The notes below the pieces were generated by a model, which ran no database searches, had not been told where the DNA came from, and saw only the letters and a list, made by a program, of their open reading frames with translations. Of a stretch of 64,000 nt of DNA, positions 1 through 12,800 are shown in pieces. Position 1 is the stretch's first letter; each line of letters opens with the position of its first letter. Source of the stretch: Gordionus sp. m RMFG-2023 (Eukaryota > Nematomorpha > Gordioida > Chordodea > Parachordodidae); NCBI RefSeq assembly GCF_954871325.1, contig NC_088779.1, positions 18,540,846-18,604,845 on the forward strand, given 5' to 3'. Made by a program: the position numbers and the translations under genes.

Positions 1-479
1 AGGACTGATTTGATCTATTTGACAATTTTTAATGCAGGACTCTATTATTCTTCTAAATAGTCCCAAAATTTTTAAAATAGATATTAAAGCCTAGAACTTG
101 ACACTAAATAATATAGGGGTTAAGTTTAACCCTATATGCAAAACATTTCTATATAATTTAATTCTAATAACATTCATTAGATTAAAAATCGTTATTCAAA
201 TTAATTCATTAATACCTAATAGTTTGATCAAATAAGGCATTCAAATGATATTATAAAATGATGCCATTTTCAAAATTATATTTCCATATGATTACAGGCA
301 CTATTTGTTAAATAGCTCCATTTTGAAAAATAATTTATTGGTTGTTAATAGAATTTCACATTTATACCAATGCCTGATGTGGGAATATACTAAATGTAAA
401 GCCTAATGTTGTCTAGAGAAAATAATTTAGAAAATATCAAATTTAGGATTATACTCTTAGAACAAAACTCTAACCCACA
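1..479. other. AT-rich flank, no feature seen
   Basis: No open frame, splice-bounded exon or repeat end could be supported on either strand. This stretch lies just outside the piggyBac end at 480. Confidence 0.5.
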
Positions 480-1922
480 TTAATCCTTCATTACTCAAGT
501 AAAAAAATGACGTTAGTACTCTGGTGGGCTTGAATAGACCCCAATTTCAAATTTATATATCTCCAATTATATTCATTATTTTTATTTAATATTTGGAAAT
601 AAGATAGAACTAATCTTAAACTTGATAAAATATTTATTTATTTTTATTTCTTAAAAGTAGATTAAAGATGATGAGGATAATTATAATTTGTGGCAAAATT
701 TTTTAAAAAAAGCTTACTTTTTTTATATTTCAAATATTAAATTAAAAAATTAACTTATCTATCATATAATCATGATAATTCATAATATGGATCTTTATTC
801 TTCAATATAAAAAAAATTACACTAAAACATAAAAAAAATATAGAACATTGAAATATGTTAAATTTGACATGCAAAACATTTATTACATAAAATATTAATG
901 TGTTCTAAACATAAATTTATTTTACATATGTGAAAAAGAATATTTTGTTTTTTTTATTTTGATGGTTAGATTTAAAAATTCCAGCTAAATAAAGATTTCC
1001 CAATAATGTCTTGAATTGTGTTACATCAACTTCCTTAGTAGAACTTTTATATTGGTCAATATAGTTTTTACATATAATTTTAATTTTTTCATTGGTATGA
1101 TAAATAATTTCCAATCATTTTTCTGTTGAATAAGTCAAAACATTTTTCTATGGTGTCAGCTTTTTTCCCTTATTCTTTTACTCCTGGCAGGTAAATAACT
1201 AAATTTTATTGATGAGTTTTTATTCTTTGATTAGGAAGATCCTTTTTCCATTTAGTAAACTTATTTTTTTAGCTAATTTTAAAGAGAAATATACTATGAT
1301 AAATGATTTTTAATTTATCGAAATAATATTAAGTTTATTGTCTTCAACTAACATTTCTTCATCTAATTCAGATTGTGTATCATGATCACTATCATATATA
1401 AAATCTTCATCCTCACTATTAATTATATTGTCATAATCACCTCAAATAAAATTACATTATATCTTAAATAATTATATATTTAGTTTCAGAATCTGCAAAA
1501 ATCATTATAAATGATAAAAATAATTTGAGAAATGAGTCAGCCGTGAAAAATAATAATAAAATAACTCCATCAGAGAAAATCTTTACGTTTTCTTTTTCAT
1601 ATATCTCATACAAAATATAAGATTTTTAAATTTTGTTTTAATAAATTTTTATAATATAGTAGTATATATTTATAATTATAAAAAATTTTCTTAAAATATT
1701 ACTAATTTACTCTGGTGGGGTCTCACAAACCTCAATCAGTCACAAAATGCTTATATCTTAAAAATTACTCAACCAAAATTTATGAAATTTGGAATATAGA
1801 TTCTAAGATATATTTGATGAAGCTACTGAAGAATCCAGATCATAATATTTAATCGTTTTTAAGTAATATCATTTCTAGCATTCCTGGGGTTTCATATACC
1901 TCACCAGAGATTGAAGGGTTAA
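480..1922 (-). mobile_element. Shortened piggyBac DNA transposon
   Basis: The element is bounded by TTAA at 480-483 and TTAA at 1919-1922, the canonical piggyBac target. Read inward, both ends begin alike: TTAATCCTTCA on the left, and TTAACCCTTCA on the right when the minus strand is read. An internal motif ACTCTGGTGGG occurs near 518 and 1711, and its inverted form CCTCACCAGAG near 1899, so each end has a subterminal inverted repeat. At about 1.44 kb it is shorter than autonomous piggyBacs, and only the N-terminal part of a transposase is visible (917-1440, minus strand). It is an internally deleted, inactive copy. Confidence 0.75.
917..1440 (-). pseudogene. piggyBac transposase N-terminal remnant
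   Basis: On the minus strand an acidic stretch (INSEDEDFIYDSDHD, about 1380-1430) is followed, in shifted frames, by residues resembling LPGVKE..KKADTIEKCFDLF and then by an open segment ending at 917. That last segment contains VTQFKTLLGNLYLAGIFKSN, the conserved first helical block of the PGBD/DDE_Tnp_1_7 family (known family feature). The catalytic DDD core that should follow is absent. Stops and frame changes between the blocks show decay. It belongs to the element bounded by TTAA at 480 and 1919. Confidence 0.7.
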
Positions 1923-1984
1923 ACCATTGTCCAAATATGAAATCCTATTATATATAACCAACAACCAAGTTTAAATAAGTTTTT

Positions 1985-2021
1985 AGCATGGGGCTACTTC
2001 TCTGCGAGCCCATGCTAGAAT
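1985..2021. repeat. Short GC-richer hairpin
   Basis: AGCATGGGGCT and AGCCCATGCT are inverted around a loop of about 11 nt in otherwise AT-rich sequence. It could be a small MITE end or a chance hairpin; no function is inferred. Confidence 0.4.
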
Positions 2022-2442
2022 ATCGGTATTTTTTATGATTCATGAAATTTGGATTTATTTTCTGGAGGATTGTAATTTTTATTATAAAAATTGTCTTATA
2101 ATTATACTCTTAAAATAATCTAATAGTTTTAATAACTATTTCAATAATAAATCTGCACTGGCCAGACAAAACCTTATAAAAATTAACTATCCGAAAAATG
2201 TACCAAATAAAATACGAGCAAGCTAAGCAACCCTAGCAAAAAATCTCCAAGGGTCTGATATGAAGATTTTGAAATTGGGCATTTAGGTTTAGCTTATTTA
2301 TTAGGAATTTGATAAATTTTAAATGCACATACATTCTACTAATGACCTTCTAACCGGGGATCTCGTTCTGGATAGAGAAAAGCATCCTGAACTATTTAAG
2401 GTTGCGTCTTCTAGTTTTAATTCGATCGATATATTTTTTTAG

Positions 2443-2826
2443 ATTCCGACTCTGAATCCGTAACCGCTAATGAAGACTCTACATCCAGTCATAGCCATTT
2501 AACTATTAAGTCTGACAATGTTATGATGAAACAAAAATATGTTAAATATCAACGTGATAGAGACGAATCCCCGAATAGTAAAAAGGTATTTAACCTTTTT
2601 TCTAAATTGTCTTTTTTTATAATATTTTTATCCAACTATTTTAGTGGGTTATATTCTATTTTTTGGGTTTCTTTAAAAAAATATTTGAACATAAATTATT
2701 TATTAGGAACGAAAACAGGCTGTAAAGGATGAAAAACGCGAAAAAAGAGAAACCAAAACTCCAAAATACGAAAAAAAGAAACAAAATGCTAAAAAATATT
2801 GTCGCCAAGGCTGGAAAAGGAAATAA
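2443..2826 (+). CDS. RIOK1: RIOK1-like kinase, C-terminal two exons (partial)
   Basis: Two exons are bounded by plain splice signals. Exon a (2443-2585) follows an acceptor ending TTTTTTTAG and stops at AAG|GTATTT; exon b (2707-2826) follows TTTATTAG and ends in TAA. The intron between them is 121 bp and in phase 0. Exon a encodes an acidic, Ser-rich tail beginning SDSESVTANEDS. Exon b encodes ERKQAVKDEKREKRETKTPK, then more lysines, then the stop. This matches the end of RIOK1, an atypical protein kinase of 40S subunit maturation, whose C-terminus is an acidic Ser/Asp stretch followed by ERKK.VKEAQREKRK.KIPKH (family knowledge). Exon a begins after the first base of a codon, so an upstream exon is required; none that fits was found in 1-2442. 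The kinase domain must therefore lie outside the window or be lost, and a decayed copy cannot be excluded. The gene converges on SCOC. Confidence 0.6.
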
Positions 2827-2865
2827 ACAAATTTAAAAAATTTTTTTAATTAAAAATATTTATTT

Positions 2866-2871
2866 AATAAA
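2866..2871 (+). terminator. Poly(A) signal after RIOK1-like stop
   Basis: A canonical AATAAA lies about 40 nt past the TAA of the RIOK1-like last exon, a usual distance for a short 3' UTR. In DNA this AT-rich the hexamer is common by chance, so its position is the main support. Confidence 0.45.
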
Positions 2872-3867
2872 AACAATATATCATTTGCTTAAAATTAAAT
2901 AGAATATTTAAAAAAACGTGAGAAACATATTACCAAAATGTTAATCAATTTTTCATATTGAAATTTAGAAAATTTGATGCTATTATTTTTCTGTATTTTG
3001 AACCAGATTGACTTTTCACCGAACCTTTTAAAACATAACCCTTGAAGTTGAAAAGTCCAAATTTCTAACTAATCTATTGGTTATGAATAAATGTCTTTTC
3101 ATTTTTAACTGGCTTTAGAATATTTATAATATATTTTGTTGAATTAAAAAGGGCTCGAATTTAATTGAATTTGTTAGTTATCTAATATCCACATAATTCT
3201 GGTAAATAATTTTCAAAATTGAATGTTTTCTTTGCCTTGCCAATTCACTTCATATTTACTATTTTCTCATCCTTTTAGAATTAACTTAGAAAGTTGAAAA
3301 ATATTAAGAATTAAAATTCGTAGAAAAAAAGAATTTTATATAGGAATTCGTAGAAAAAAAAAAGAATTTTTTATAGATAAAGATTTGAAGTTGTTTCTGA
3401 GACGGTAATTAGCAATATTTACTTAAAATATAATATAGTTTGGGCTATGTAGTAATGAAAAAAATAAACTAAAAATATAAATTACCAATATTTTGTGAAA
3501 ATTTGTTCAAATATGCTAAACTAACTTGTTATTTAAAATTCGAATCACATTTTTTAGTTTTAATTTTGATAAAAAAAATATAAAAGGCTACTTTGATGTC
3601 ACTCATTATCTTATTTTTTTAAAGTATTTATGTTTATTAAATACCTAAATTAATTTAAAAAAATAATACAAGGATTGCGCCATTTTATCCAAATTTTTGT
3701 CCCTATTTTATTTTCGGGAAATTTAAAAAATTTACAAACTTAATAAATGCATATTTATTATGGGAAGACATTGACGATTTCTAATACAATACACTAATAA
3801 AAATTAAGGCGTTTCATAATTCAGAATATAAAGTATATTTAATATTACATGATAAAAGTATTATTTT
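2872..3867. other. Intergenic region between two convergent genes
   Basis: AT-rich sequence holding the presumed 3' UTRs of the RIOK1-like gene (+) and SCOC (-). A direct repeat of AATTCGTAGAAAAAAA with a following AGAATTTT occurs at about 3317-3370. On the minus strand AATAAA occurs at about 3754-3759, roughly 110 nt beyond the SCOC stop, and may serve as its poly(A) signal. No coding content is seen. Confidence 0.4.
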
Positions 3868-6800
3868 TTAATTATGAATAATAGCCTTTTTATCATTCTG
3901 AAAAGTAGATTGAAAAACACTGCTTGCCGCCATTAAATTCTCAATATATTGTCCTAATACTTGGTTTTCCGACTTTAATCTAAGATTTTCTTCTTTAACT
4001 GCATCCACCCTCAGTGATATATCTAAATAATATTTAAAAAATATGGAATATAGGCATGATTAATATATTAATTTGTATCTACTTTAAAAAAAATTGTACA
4101 ATTATTCTAAATTTATAAATTGTGAACATAATAAAAAAAATGTCTCGAACTTGATAATACTTCCTTCCCCTAGTTTTCAAAAAATAAAGCTCAAAAATTT
4201 TGATTAAATCATAAAGTTTAGAAATAGAAAACAATATATTAGGGTGGGCCAATAAAAATTAATTTGATTTAAATCAATAATTTTATATTTCATCAATTTG
4301 ACATAATTGTAAATGGTATAACTCTAATCTTAATGTTGTGAGTAATTATTTAATATTCTAAAAAAAATTTAGTTTGTGAACCTTCCTAAACAAAGGATTA
4401 TGGGTTAGTTATATATCTCGTAACCCGGTTCAGGGTTTGTAGTCCAGAAAAATAAAGACTTATGAAATTTAATAAAATTACAGAAACATCAGTTTTTCAA
4501 ATTTATAAATAAAAATACTTGAATGCAAAATTTATTTTATTTCATATGAGCATAAATAAACCAGATAAATTTTGATATTACAATGCATCTCAAGGAATCT
4601 GTCATTTTTATTTTCAATGGAATTGGTTAATTTTATTTTGTTTTACTAATTTTAAAAATTTATTTCAGATTAATATTAATAGTGATGAAGAGAAAGAAGT
4701 AATAATCAATGAAGCATCAACAAGTTTATATATTGTTTTTCCATGGCCAATTTATAGAGCATATTTTATACTATTTCAAAATAAAGAAAACAAAATGTTT
4801 GTCATGTCTACCAAAAAATACGAAAATTTCAGTTAGCATTACCTCAACTTGCAACACTGTAAAACATTTAAGGATATAGATTCTAAATAAACGTTTACAA
4901 TTGTAATTTAAAGAGAAGACATCAAACACTGTAAAAAAACTAATTAAAACAAATATTAGTTGATGATTTATCGGTCAACCTATTGCAAACAAATAACCTG
5001 TGAAAAAAACAAATTATTTAATAACCAATTTTTTTCAGCAGCAGCAAATATAATTGTTAATAATGATTTAAGTTTTGATACTCAACAAATTTTAAATAAT
5101 TTTTTCAAAAATAAATGTCGAGATTTTAGTATTTTTAAAGAATATTCATAAAATATAACACCACAATCCCTTTAAACGCCCTGGCAGAAAGACCTTTTAG
5201 TGAAAAATGCCTTTAAAGATAAACGAGGATGCCTTAGTAAACAAAATTTTAAAAATATTTTATTACTGAAATCCAATAATTATTTATAATCATTTATTTT
5301 AATATATTATATTTAGACATTTGCACCGACAGCATTGTAGGCGGCGGGTTTCTTTTTTTAAAACGATAGGCTGGCGGCGATGGCGCGGCGGCATCAAATA
5401 TTTTTCTAACTAAAATTTTTTAAATTCATTGGAAACACTTAAAATAAAATTTATGCTTTATTATGTTTATAACTATAATTGAATGATTTTATTAAATTAT
5501 AATTATCATGTATAAAAAAGATTATTTTATTTAGATTTATAGGACATAATGATCTTTTCTCAGAGTGAGCCCAGGTATGGAAAATACACGCTCGCTGGGT
5601 GTGCTCGTAGGGAACGCACAGAATCTTTCTAGCTAATATTGAAAGTTTAGGAAGATCCAATGCTCTTATCTTCCAAAAATCTAAGTCATCTTTTATCTCT
5701 AAATTATAAGGCAAAAATAATGAATAAAGGAGATTGGGGTTAGTCGAAAGATTTTTATAAAATTGGTTATAGCTGTTGATTTATTTTTAGATATATAAAA
5801 AAATATATGATTGGAAACCTCATGGGGCTTCCAAAACCATTAATTTTTTAGGCCGTAATAAATTGGAATGCATTTTTATTTATTAATAATGATACATATA
5901 GAATGATTTTATTATTCAAAATATCATAATACTAACAAATTGAAACTATTTATATATAAAAATTGAAAAATTTTGGTTAATATAATAAACATTTTGGACA
6001 TAAAAAAAATAAGAATCTTAAGGAGAGATTATGATTTCTTAGCATAAATCCTAAATACCAATCATAAAACAGCCATGTAATTGCCTTTTCAAGATTTTAA
6101 ATTTTTTTCATTATTAACTGCCATAAGTGACGCGTATGGTTTAGCAAGCCCCGATAGTTCTAAATTGAGAAATTACGATTAAAATAATCTAGATATAATA
6201 AATACTCATAAAACTTCCAAATTATAAAAGAGTGTTTAAACTTTGCTATAAAATTTAATTTACATATAAATGATTTTATATTTTAATAAAAATTAAAATT
6301 CTGTCATGTAAAATTTTTTTGAAATTTCATCAAAATTTTTAATAATTAAATATTTCAAAAGATTTTTTGTCTAGATGTAAACATATAAAAACTATATTAG
6401 GATAAAATTTTAACCTTCTGGTGTATTTAATTTTAAAATGAAATTAAATGGTTTGCCTAGTCCTGGGGTTTACCTAACCCCAGTTTCCACTAGTACTCTT
6501 TTTCTAGACTAGTTAAATAGAGTTGTTATTCAAGATTGTAGTCTTGCAAATGATTAATAAGTAATAAGTTTGATGACGATATCTGTTTACCTGAATAATT
6601 TTTTACTTTATTAATATTTTAACTTTTTAAATATTTGATAATAATATTATTAAAACTTATAAAATAACTATTTATATTATATTACTAAAAAATAATTGGA
6701 AACTGTATTAAATAAAGAAACTTTCTCTGTGTCATGGTTCTAGCCATATAAAGGTGGAAAATATTCATTTACACATTTTTATGTTTCCGCCCTTAGCCAC

Positions 6801-9800
6801 GTGGAGGCAACCATTTTTAAGAGATTTTAGGTCTTAGTTTAAAAAAAACATGGATATAAAACGGGTTTAAAATTTTAAACCTGAAATATAACCATTATAT
6901 AATTATTAAAATTTTTTTATTAATTAAACAAAATATTTATTCGTCAAAGTCTAAACCGTCATCAGCGGTATGATCTTCATTAGACCTGCGTTTAAATCTA
7001 ACATATTTACCACCGATCCCGTTAACACAGGGCTTCTGGTTACTTGGGGTCGGTGGTGGCGCCGATAGGGATCGCTAGGACGGCGCACTTCACGCTCTCG
7101 GCAAAATCTAACATGATTGCCACAGCATCTAAAACATCCTGATGCGTCCCTTGGGGCTCTTAAGGAAGATCCTCTTCCTCCAACCAATTGTTGGTATCAT
7201 AGCCCCGTCTAGAGCTACGCGACCTTCGAGACCGTCTGTCTCTAAAAAGTCTCGCTATGAGCATTTGCCCATATAGCCTGGAGGCCTCGAGTCTGACATC
7301 CTCCAGTCAGTTATCAGACTCCACCAGCCGTCAATTATCCTGATTTGTATTTTCACTAAGAAATATCCTACACCAAAAGTCGAAGTCATCTAAAAATAAT
7401 AAAATAAAGGGAAGAGATACAAATTTACTAAATACTTAGTGTTTTAAAATTAATATCTATATGCTTTACTTTAATTTATATTGCGTTGGTTTTCTAGACC
7501 CTTTAGGTTTAACCAATTTCAATTGACCACATGTCGAAATTATAACATCTTCAATTAAAATCTGCCCTTTCATCATTGAAATTAGACGATGACGACGTTC
7601 TTTAACACTTAATTTATCCCAATTTTTGCCCAAAATAATTATCTTATAACTATCAACAACAAAAATTGGCCCAATCCAATTACTGCCCGTTCAAGTTCTT
7701 CTTCTTGAACCCTATTTTTGTTGATTATTTTATCTATTAAAATATGTAAAGCGGACGACTTTCTATCCACTAGAGATTTTAACATACTATTAAAAAATTC
7801 ACAATCGTTGTTCGACTATATATTATAAATTATTTTTTTATGTAATGGCCTATAAATATAAGCAAATAAATTATGTTCTAATTTTTTATTTAAATAAATT
7901 TTAAGAATCAAATCATTTATTATGTTATGTGCACGTGTAAGAAGAAATATCAGATATTTGAGAGACAAAGAGGAAGTCGATGTAAAATATCGGCGTAATA
8001 TCTTTGGCAAAGAAGTAATTGTATTTTCGCTGAATGATGAGATGTATAATAATAAAATGTTGCAATTAAAGTCATATTGCATCGAAAAAGGATATAATTC
8101 TTTTCTTAATTATTTAAATAAAAAGTTAAAACATAATTTATTTGCTTATATTTATAGGCCATTACATAAAAAAATAATTTTTAATTTATGGTAGAACAAT
8201 GATTGTGAATCTTTTAATAGTATAAAATCTCTAGTGGATAGAAAGACGTCCGATTTACATATTTTAATAGATAAAATAACCAATAAAAAATAGAAGAAAA
8301 AAAAAACCAACGCGATATAAAAAAATTAAAGTAAAGCATATAGATATTAATTTTAAAACACTTAGTATTTAGTAAATTTGTATCTCTTCCCTTTATTTTA
8401 TTATTTTTAGATGACTTCGATTTTTCGCGTAGGAAATTTTTCAATTTAATCTAATTGTTTTGGATCAACAAATACACAGAATTTATATTCATGGTGGAGT
8501 CCGATAACTGGCTGGAGGAAACCAGACTCGAGGCCTCCAGGCTATATGGGCAAATTCTCAATATAGCGAGACCTGCTAGAGACAGACGGCCTCGCAGGTC
8601 GCGTAGCCCTAGGCGGGGCTATGGTACAAACTATTGGTATGGATGAAGAGGATCTTCCTCGGGAAGCCCAGGGGATGCATCTGGATGCTTCAGGTGCGGT
8701 GGCAATCACTACGTAATATTTAGCCTGTAGTGCTCATTCCCGCGGTACCCATCCCCGTATCGGCGCCACCACCGACCCCAAGTAACCAGGAGCCCTGTGT
8801 TGACTTGGCGTCTGTGGTAAATATGTTAGATTTAAACGTCAGGTCTAATGAGGATCATACCGATGATGACGATTTAGACTTTGACGAATAAATATCTTGT
8901 TTATTAATTATTTTTTGTTTAATTATTATATTTTTTAATAATTATATGATGATTATATTTCAGGTTTAAAATTTTAAACCCGTTATATATCCATGTTTTT
9001 TTAAACTAAGACCTAAAAGCTCTTAAAAATACTTGCCTCCACATGGCTAAAGGCGGAAACATAAAAATGCGTAAATGAATAATTTCCACCTTTTTATGGC
9101 TAGAACCATCGCACAGAGAAAGTTTCTTTATTTAATGCAAAATTTCCTATTATTTTTTTTGTAATATAATATAAATAGTTATTTATAAGTTTTTAATAAT
9201 ATTATTATCAAATATTTAAAAAGTTAAAATATTAGAGATATCGTCATCAAACATAATACTTATCAATCATTTGTAAGACGAAACCTTAGTCATATCATCC
9301 ATTGGACAACGATTAAAAATTTTTTTTTAAATACATCAAATATTCCTTTTATTACTACTATCAAATAAAATTATATTAAAATTAACATATCAATATCAAA
9401 TATAAAATAAAACATTATTTTATAAAAACGGAGGTGGGACTACAAGTTCCCAAAAAACATGAATATCATTTTTTATTTATCACATATTATCCTTAAAATT
9501 TCTATCAGAAAAACTTCAAATATTTTATAGTTTACATAACAACCATATACCAAACTAGGGGTATACCGATGACACTTTTTGGAGGTCTATCCGATTCTAT
9601 ATTCCTGATATTAAATTGATATCGGCCGATTACAGATCCGATATCATATCTAATTTTGTATTCTATAAAGATACCAATGGTTTTAATTTTTAATATAATT
9701 TTTATTAGTATAACATCTATAATTTAACTATACCATAACTTATGTCATTTTAATATATTATAATGATCAGTTATAGTTTATATTCAATTCAAAATTCTAA

Positions 9801-12800
9801 AAGTATATAAAATATTTTTATTGTTAAATCACTTTTATATAATAAGCATACATTAATCTATATACATAATAAGTAAAAAATAAATATATATGAAATTTGA
9901 AATAAATATAATATTGAAATAATATTTAATAGGGGTGTATACCACTTTTTGGAGGCCGATCCGATATTCCCTATATTAAATTGATATTGGCCGATTACCG
10001 ATCCGATATCATATCATTTTATATTCTGTAAAGATACCAATGGTTTTAATTTTTAGTATACTTTTTATTAGTAAAACATCTATAATTTAACTATACCATA
10101 ACATATATGTCATTTAAATATATTATAATCATCAGTTATAGTTTATATTCAATTCAATTGCAATTCTAAAAGTATATAAAATATTTTTATTGATAAATCA
10201 CTTATTTATATAATAAGTAATAACATTAATCTATTTACATAATAAGTAATAAACAAATATATTATGAATGAATTAAATATTTAAATTAATATATAGATTT
10301 CTTTTTAGAAATACCAAAATTTCCGATTTATCAGAGGTCAGCCTGCGGCGATAACTGTCAATATCACCAGCTTCACTGAAAAATGATTTTAAAAAGATTA
10401 TCGCACACTTTTATAAACAGAATGCGCAAAAAAAATAACAATATGGCAGAATGTTTAATTATTATTATTAAAAAATATACATAAAAATGGATTTCTATAA
10501 AAATAAATGATTTTAGATATAACTTTTTTAAAAAATTTTATTTTTGTTAAGACGCCATTTTATATCGGATTGGAAAATTTTATAATATTGGCCGATAACC
10601 GATATTTTTAAATAAGTGAAATATAGGCCCGATCCGATAAAAATATCGGTACATCCCTAATTACATCATTTATTAAATTTTAACATTGCTTATTTAAAAA
10701 CAAAGTTTAGAACTTAATCCTAAAATCGGAATATAGCAGCAGGAACCTATTTTATATTGTATCTATTTTAAAATTTGCTTATTAGTGTATCTTTGTTAAA
10801 AATAATTTATTTATATTAAAATGTTTATTAGAATATAAATAATAGTTAACAATATTGCAATTTTGTCCTAAATAGATATATTTTTTTCTAAATTACTTAC
10901 ATTTATGAAATATATTTTATTACTGGGATCACGCGCTCTCATCCAAGCTATCATATATCACCCCGCTTAGATGGAACCAGAAAATTATATTAAGAATAAA
11001 AAAACAGTAGTTACTGGATTCGAACTCAAAACTATAGGATTGACAAACCAGGTTTAAAGTTATTAACTAAGGAGGTCTATTTTTTAATATTTTGATAATT
11101 TTTTAATGAGTTTTCTTTGATAAAATTGGGGAAAAAATTGTTAAGATTTAACAAAAAACCATTAAGTTGGTGAACCCCATTTTTAAAAACTTAAATAACT
11201 AGGTCGGATCGATTTATAGCATGATTGGAAAAAATCAATTTCAATGACTAGATTGATAAGCTAAGCAAAATTCTGTATAAATAGCGTATACCAAAAAATT
11301 TCAATATTTTTAACTTTTATAAAAAAAATTGAATATTACCATTTTCGGAATCTCCTTAAAATGCTAAACATAATTCTGTATTCATTTTTTTAAAATAATG
11401 TATATTTACTGATGGTGCAGAGGCACGTAGTTTAGTCAAAAAAATTTTTCAAAAATCTCACGATTCAAAGGGTAGACATGGCTTAAATTGCATTTTTAGT
11501 CAAGGGCGACATCAACGCCACTCAGCTGTAAACCATATAATAAATAGAAGCTTAACAGCTGCACACATTCCTAACAATCTCGAACCATCAAATTTATCTC
11601 AAGTAGATGGTTTAAGACCTGATGGTATGACAACCATACCTTGGGCCCTCGGCAAATCACTCATATGGGACTACACGTGTGTTTCATCATTCCCTTCAAA
11701 CATAAATTTCAATTTAATAACACAGGCTGAAATTAAAAAGATAAACAAATACAAAAATTTTAAAAACTTTTTATTCACTCCAGTTGTGACTTCTACTAAC
11801 GGGCATTTTTCGCCTTCAACATTTTTGTTTTTAAAAAATCTTGCTAATAAAATACGACTTTTCACAAATGAACCAAGAGAATTCCTTTTTATTCGACAAA
11901 AAATTCAAATAGAAATTTTTAGACACAATTATGGTTCCTTTTTGGAGACTTAATTATAGAATTTTATTTTTAATTATATAATTATAATTTATAAATTATA
12001 ATATTTTTAATTAGGTGTTATGTGAAATAAATAATAAATAAAATAAATTTAAAAAAAAAAACTAAGTTATAAACTCAATATTAAAATTTTCTAACTCCTT
12101 TTAATGAGCTTAATATGATTATGCTTTCATTTTTTTAAAAATAATGTATATTCACCAGAGGCGCGTAGCTTAATCAAAAAAAAATTTTTTCGAAAATAAA
12201 ATTTTTTTTAAAAAAATGAATATACTACTAGTGTTGCGTAATCGGCTAATTTTAGCCGACTAAAAACGGCTTAGCCGAGATTTTAGGTGGAAAAATCGGC
12301 TAAGCCTAATTAGAAGCTAAGCCTAAAAATCGGCTAAGCCTAAAAATCGGCTAAACCTAATTAGGCTAAGCCTAAAAATCGGCTAAACCTAATTAGGCTA
12401 AGCCTAAAAATCGGCTAAGCCTAAAAATCGGCTAAGCCTAAAAATCGGCTAAGCCTAAAAATTGGCTAAGCCTAAAAATTGGCTAAGCCTAAAAATCGGC
12501 TAAGCCTAAAAATTGGCTAAGCCTAAAAATGGGCTAAGCCTAAAAATTGGCTAAAATAAATTATTCAAAATTCTGCATCGATGCTTAGCATTAATTATTA
12601 TTTATTTATTTTAGTAAAATAATTTATTTTATTTATATTTAATGTAAATATTTTATTATTATCAACAAATAAACATGATAGGATTTAATATTTTTTATTT
12701 ATATTATTATATTTTGAAATGAAAATAAATTTATTTATTTGATGTTTTTTTAATAAAAAAAAATAATATGCTGCTATATTGTAAAAATGTAATATTCTTT

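Larger units (their letters stand above)
6537..9287. mobile_element. Inverted pair of MULE-like elements (foldback arrangement)
   Basis: Two arms are reverse complements: left about 6537-7895, right about 8110-9287, separated by about 214 bp that also reads as transposase on the + strand. Arm identity is high, with a few length differences; about 220 bp of the left arm near 7500-7725 is absent from the right. Each arm carries, reading outward, the C-terminal part of a MULE-like transposase and then a small zinc-knuckle protein gene. The outer boundaries (near GATATCGTCATCAAAC) show no clear target duplication. The arrangement is either one element with very long TIRs or two copies inserted head to head. 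It is old and inactive. Confidence 0.65.

Noticed and set aside
2329-2400. Open stretch STNDLLTGDLVLDREKHPEL before the RIOK1-like exons
   Set aside because: It ends in phase 0 at AAG|GTTGCG whereas the next exon needs a phase-1 donor, and it does not resemble the expected RIOK1 region.
5451-5714. Host gene candidate
   Set aside because: The order of motifs matches the hAT dimerisation domain, with altered core residues, so it is a transposon remnant.
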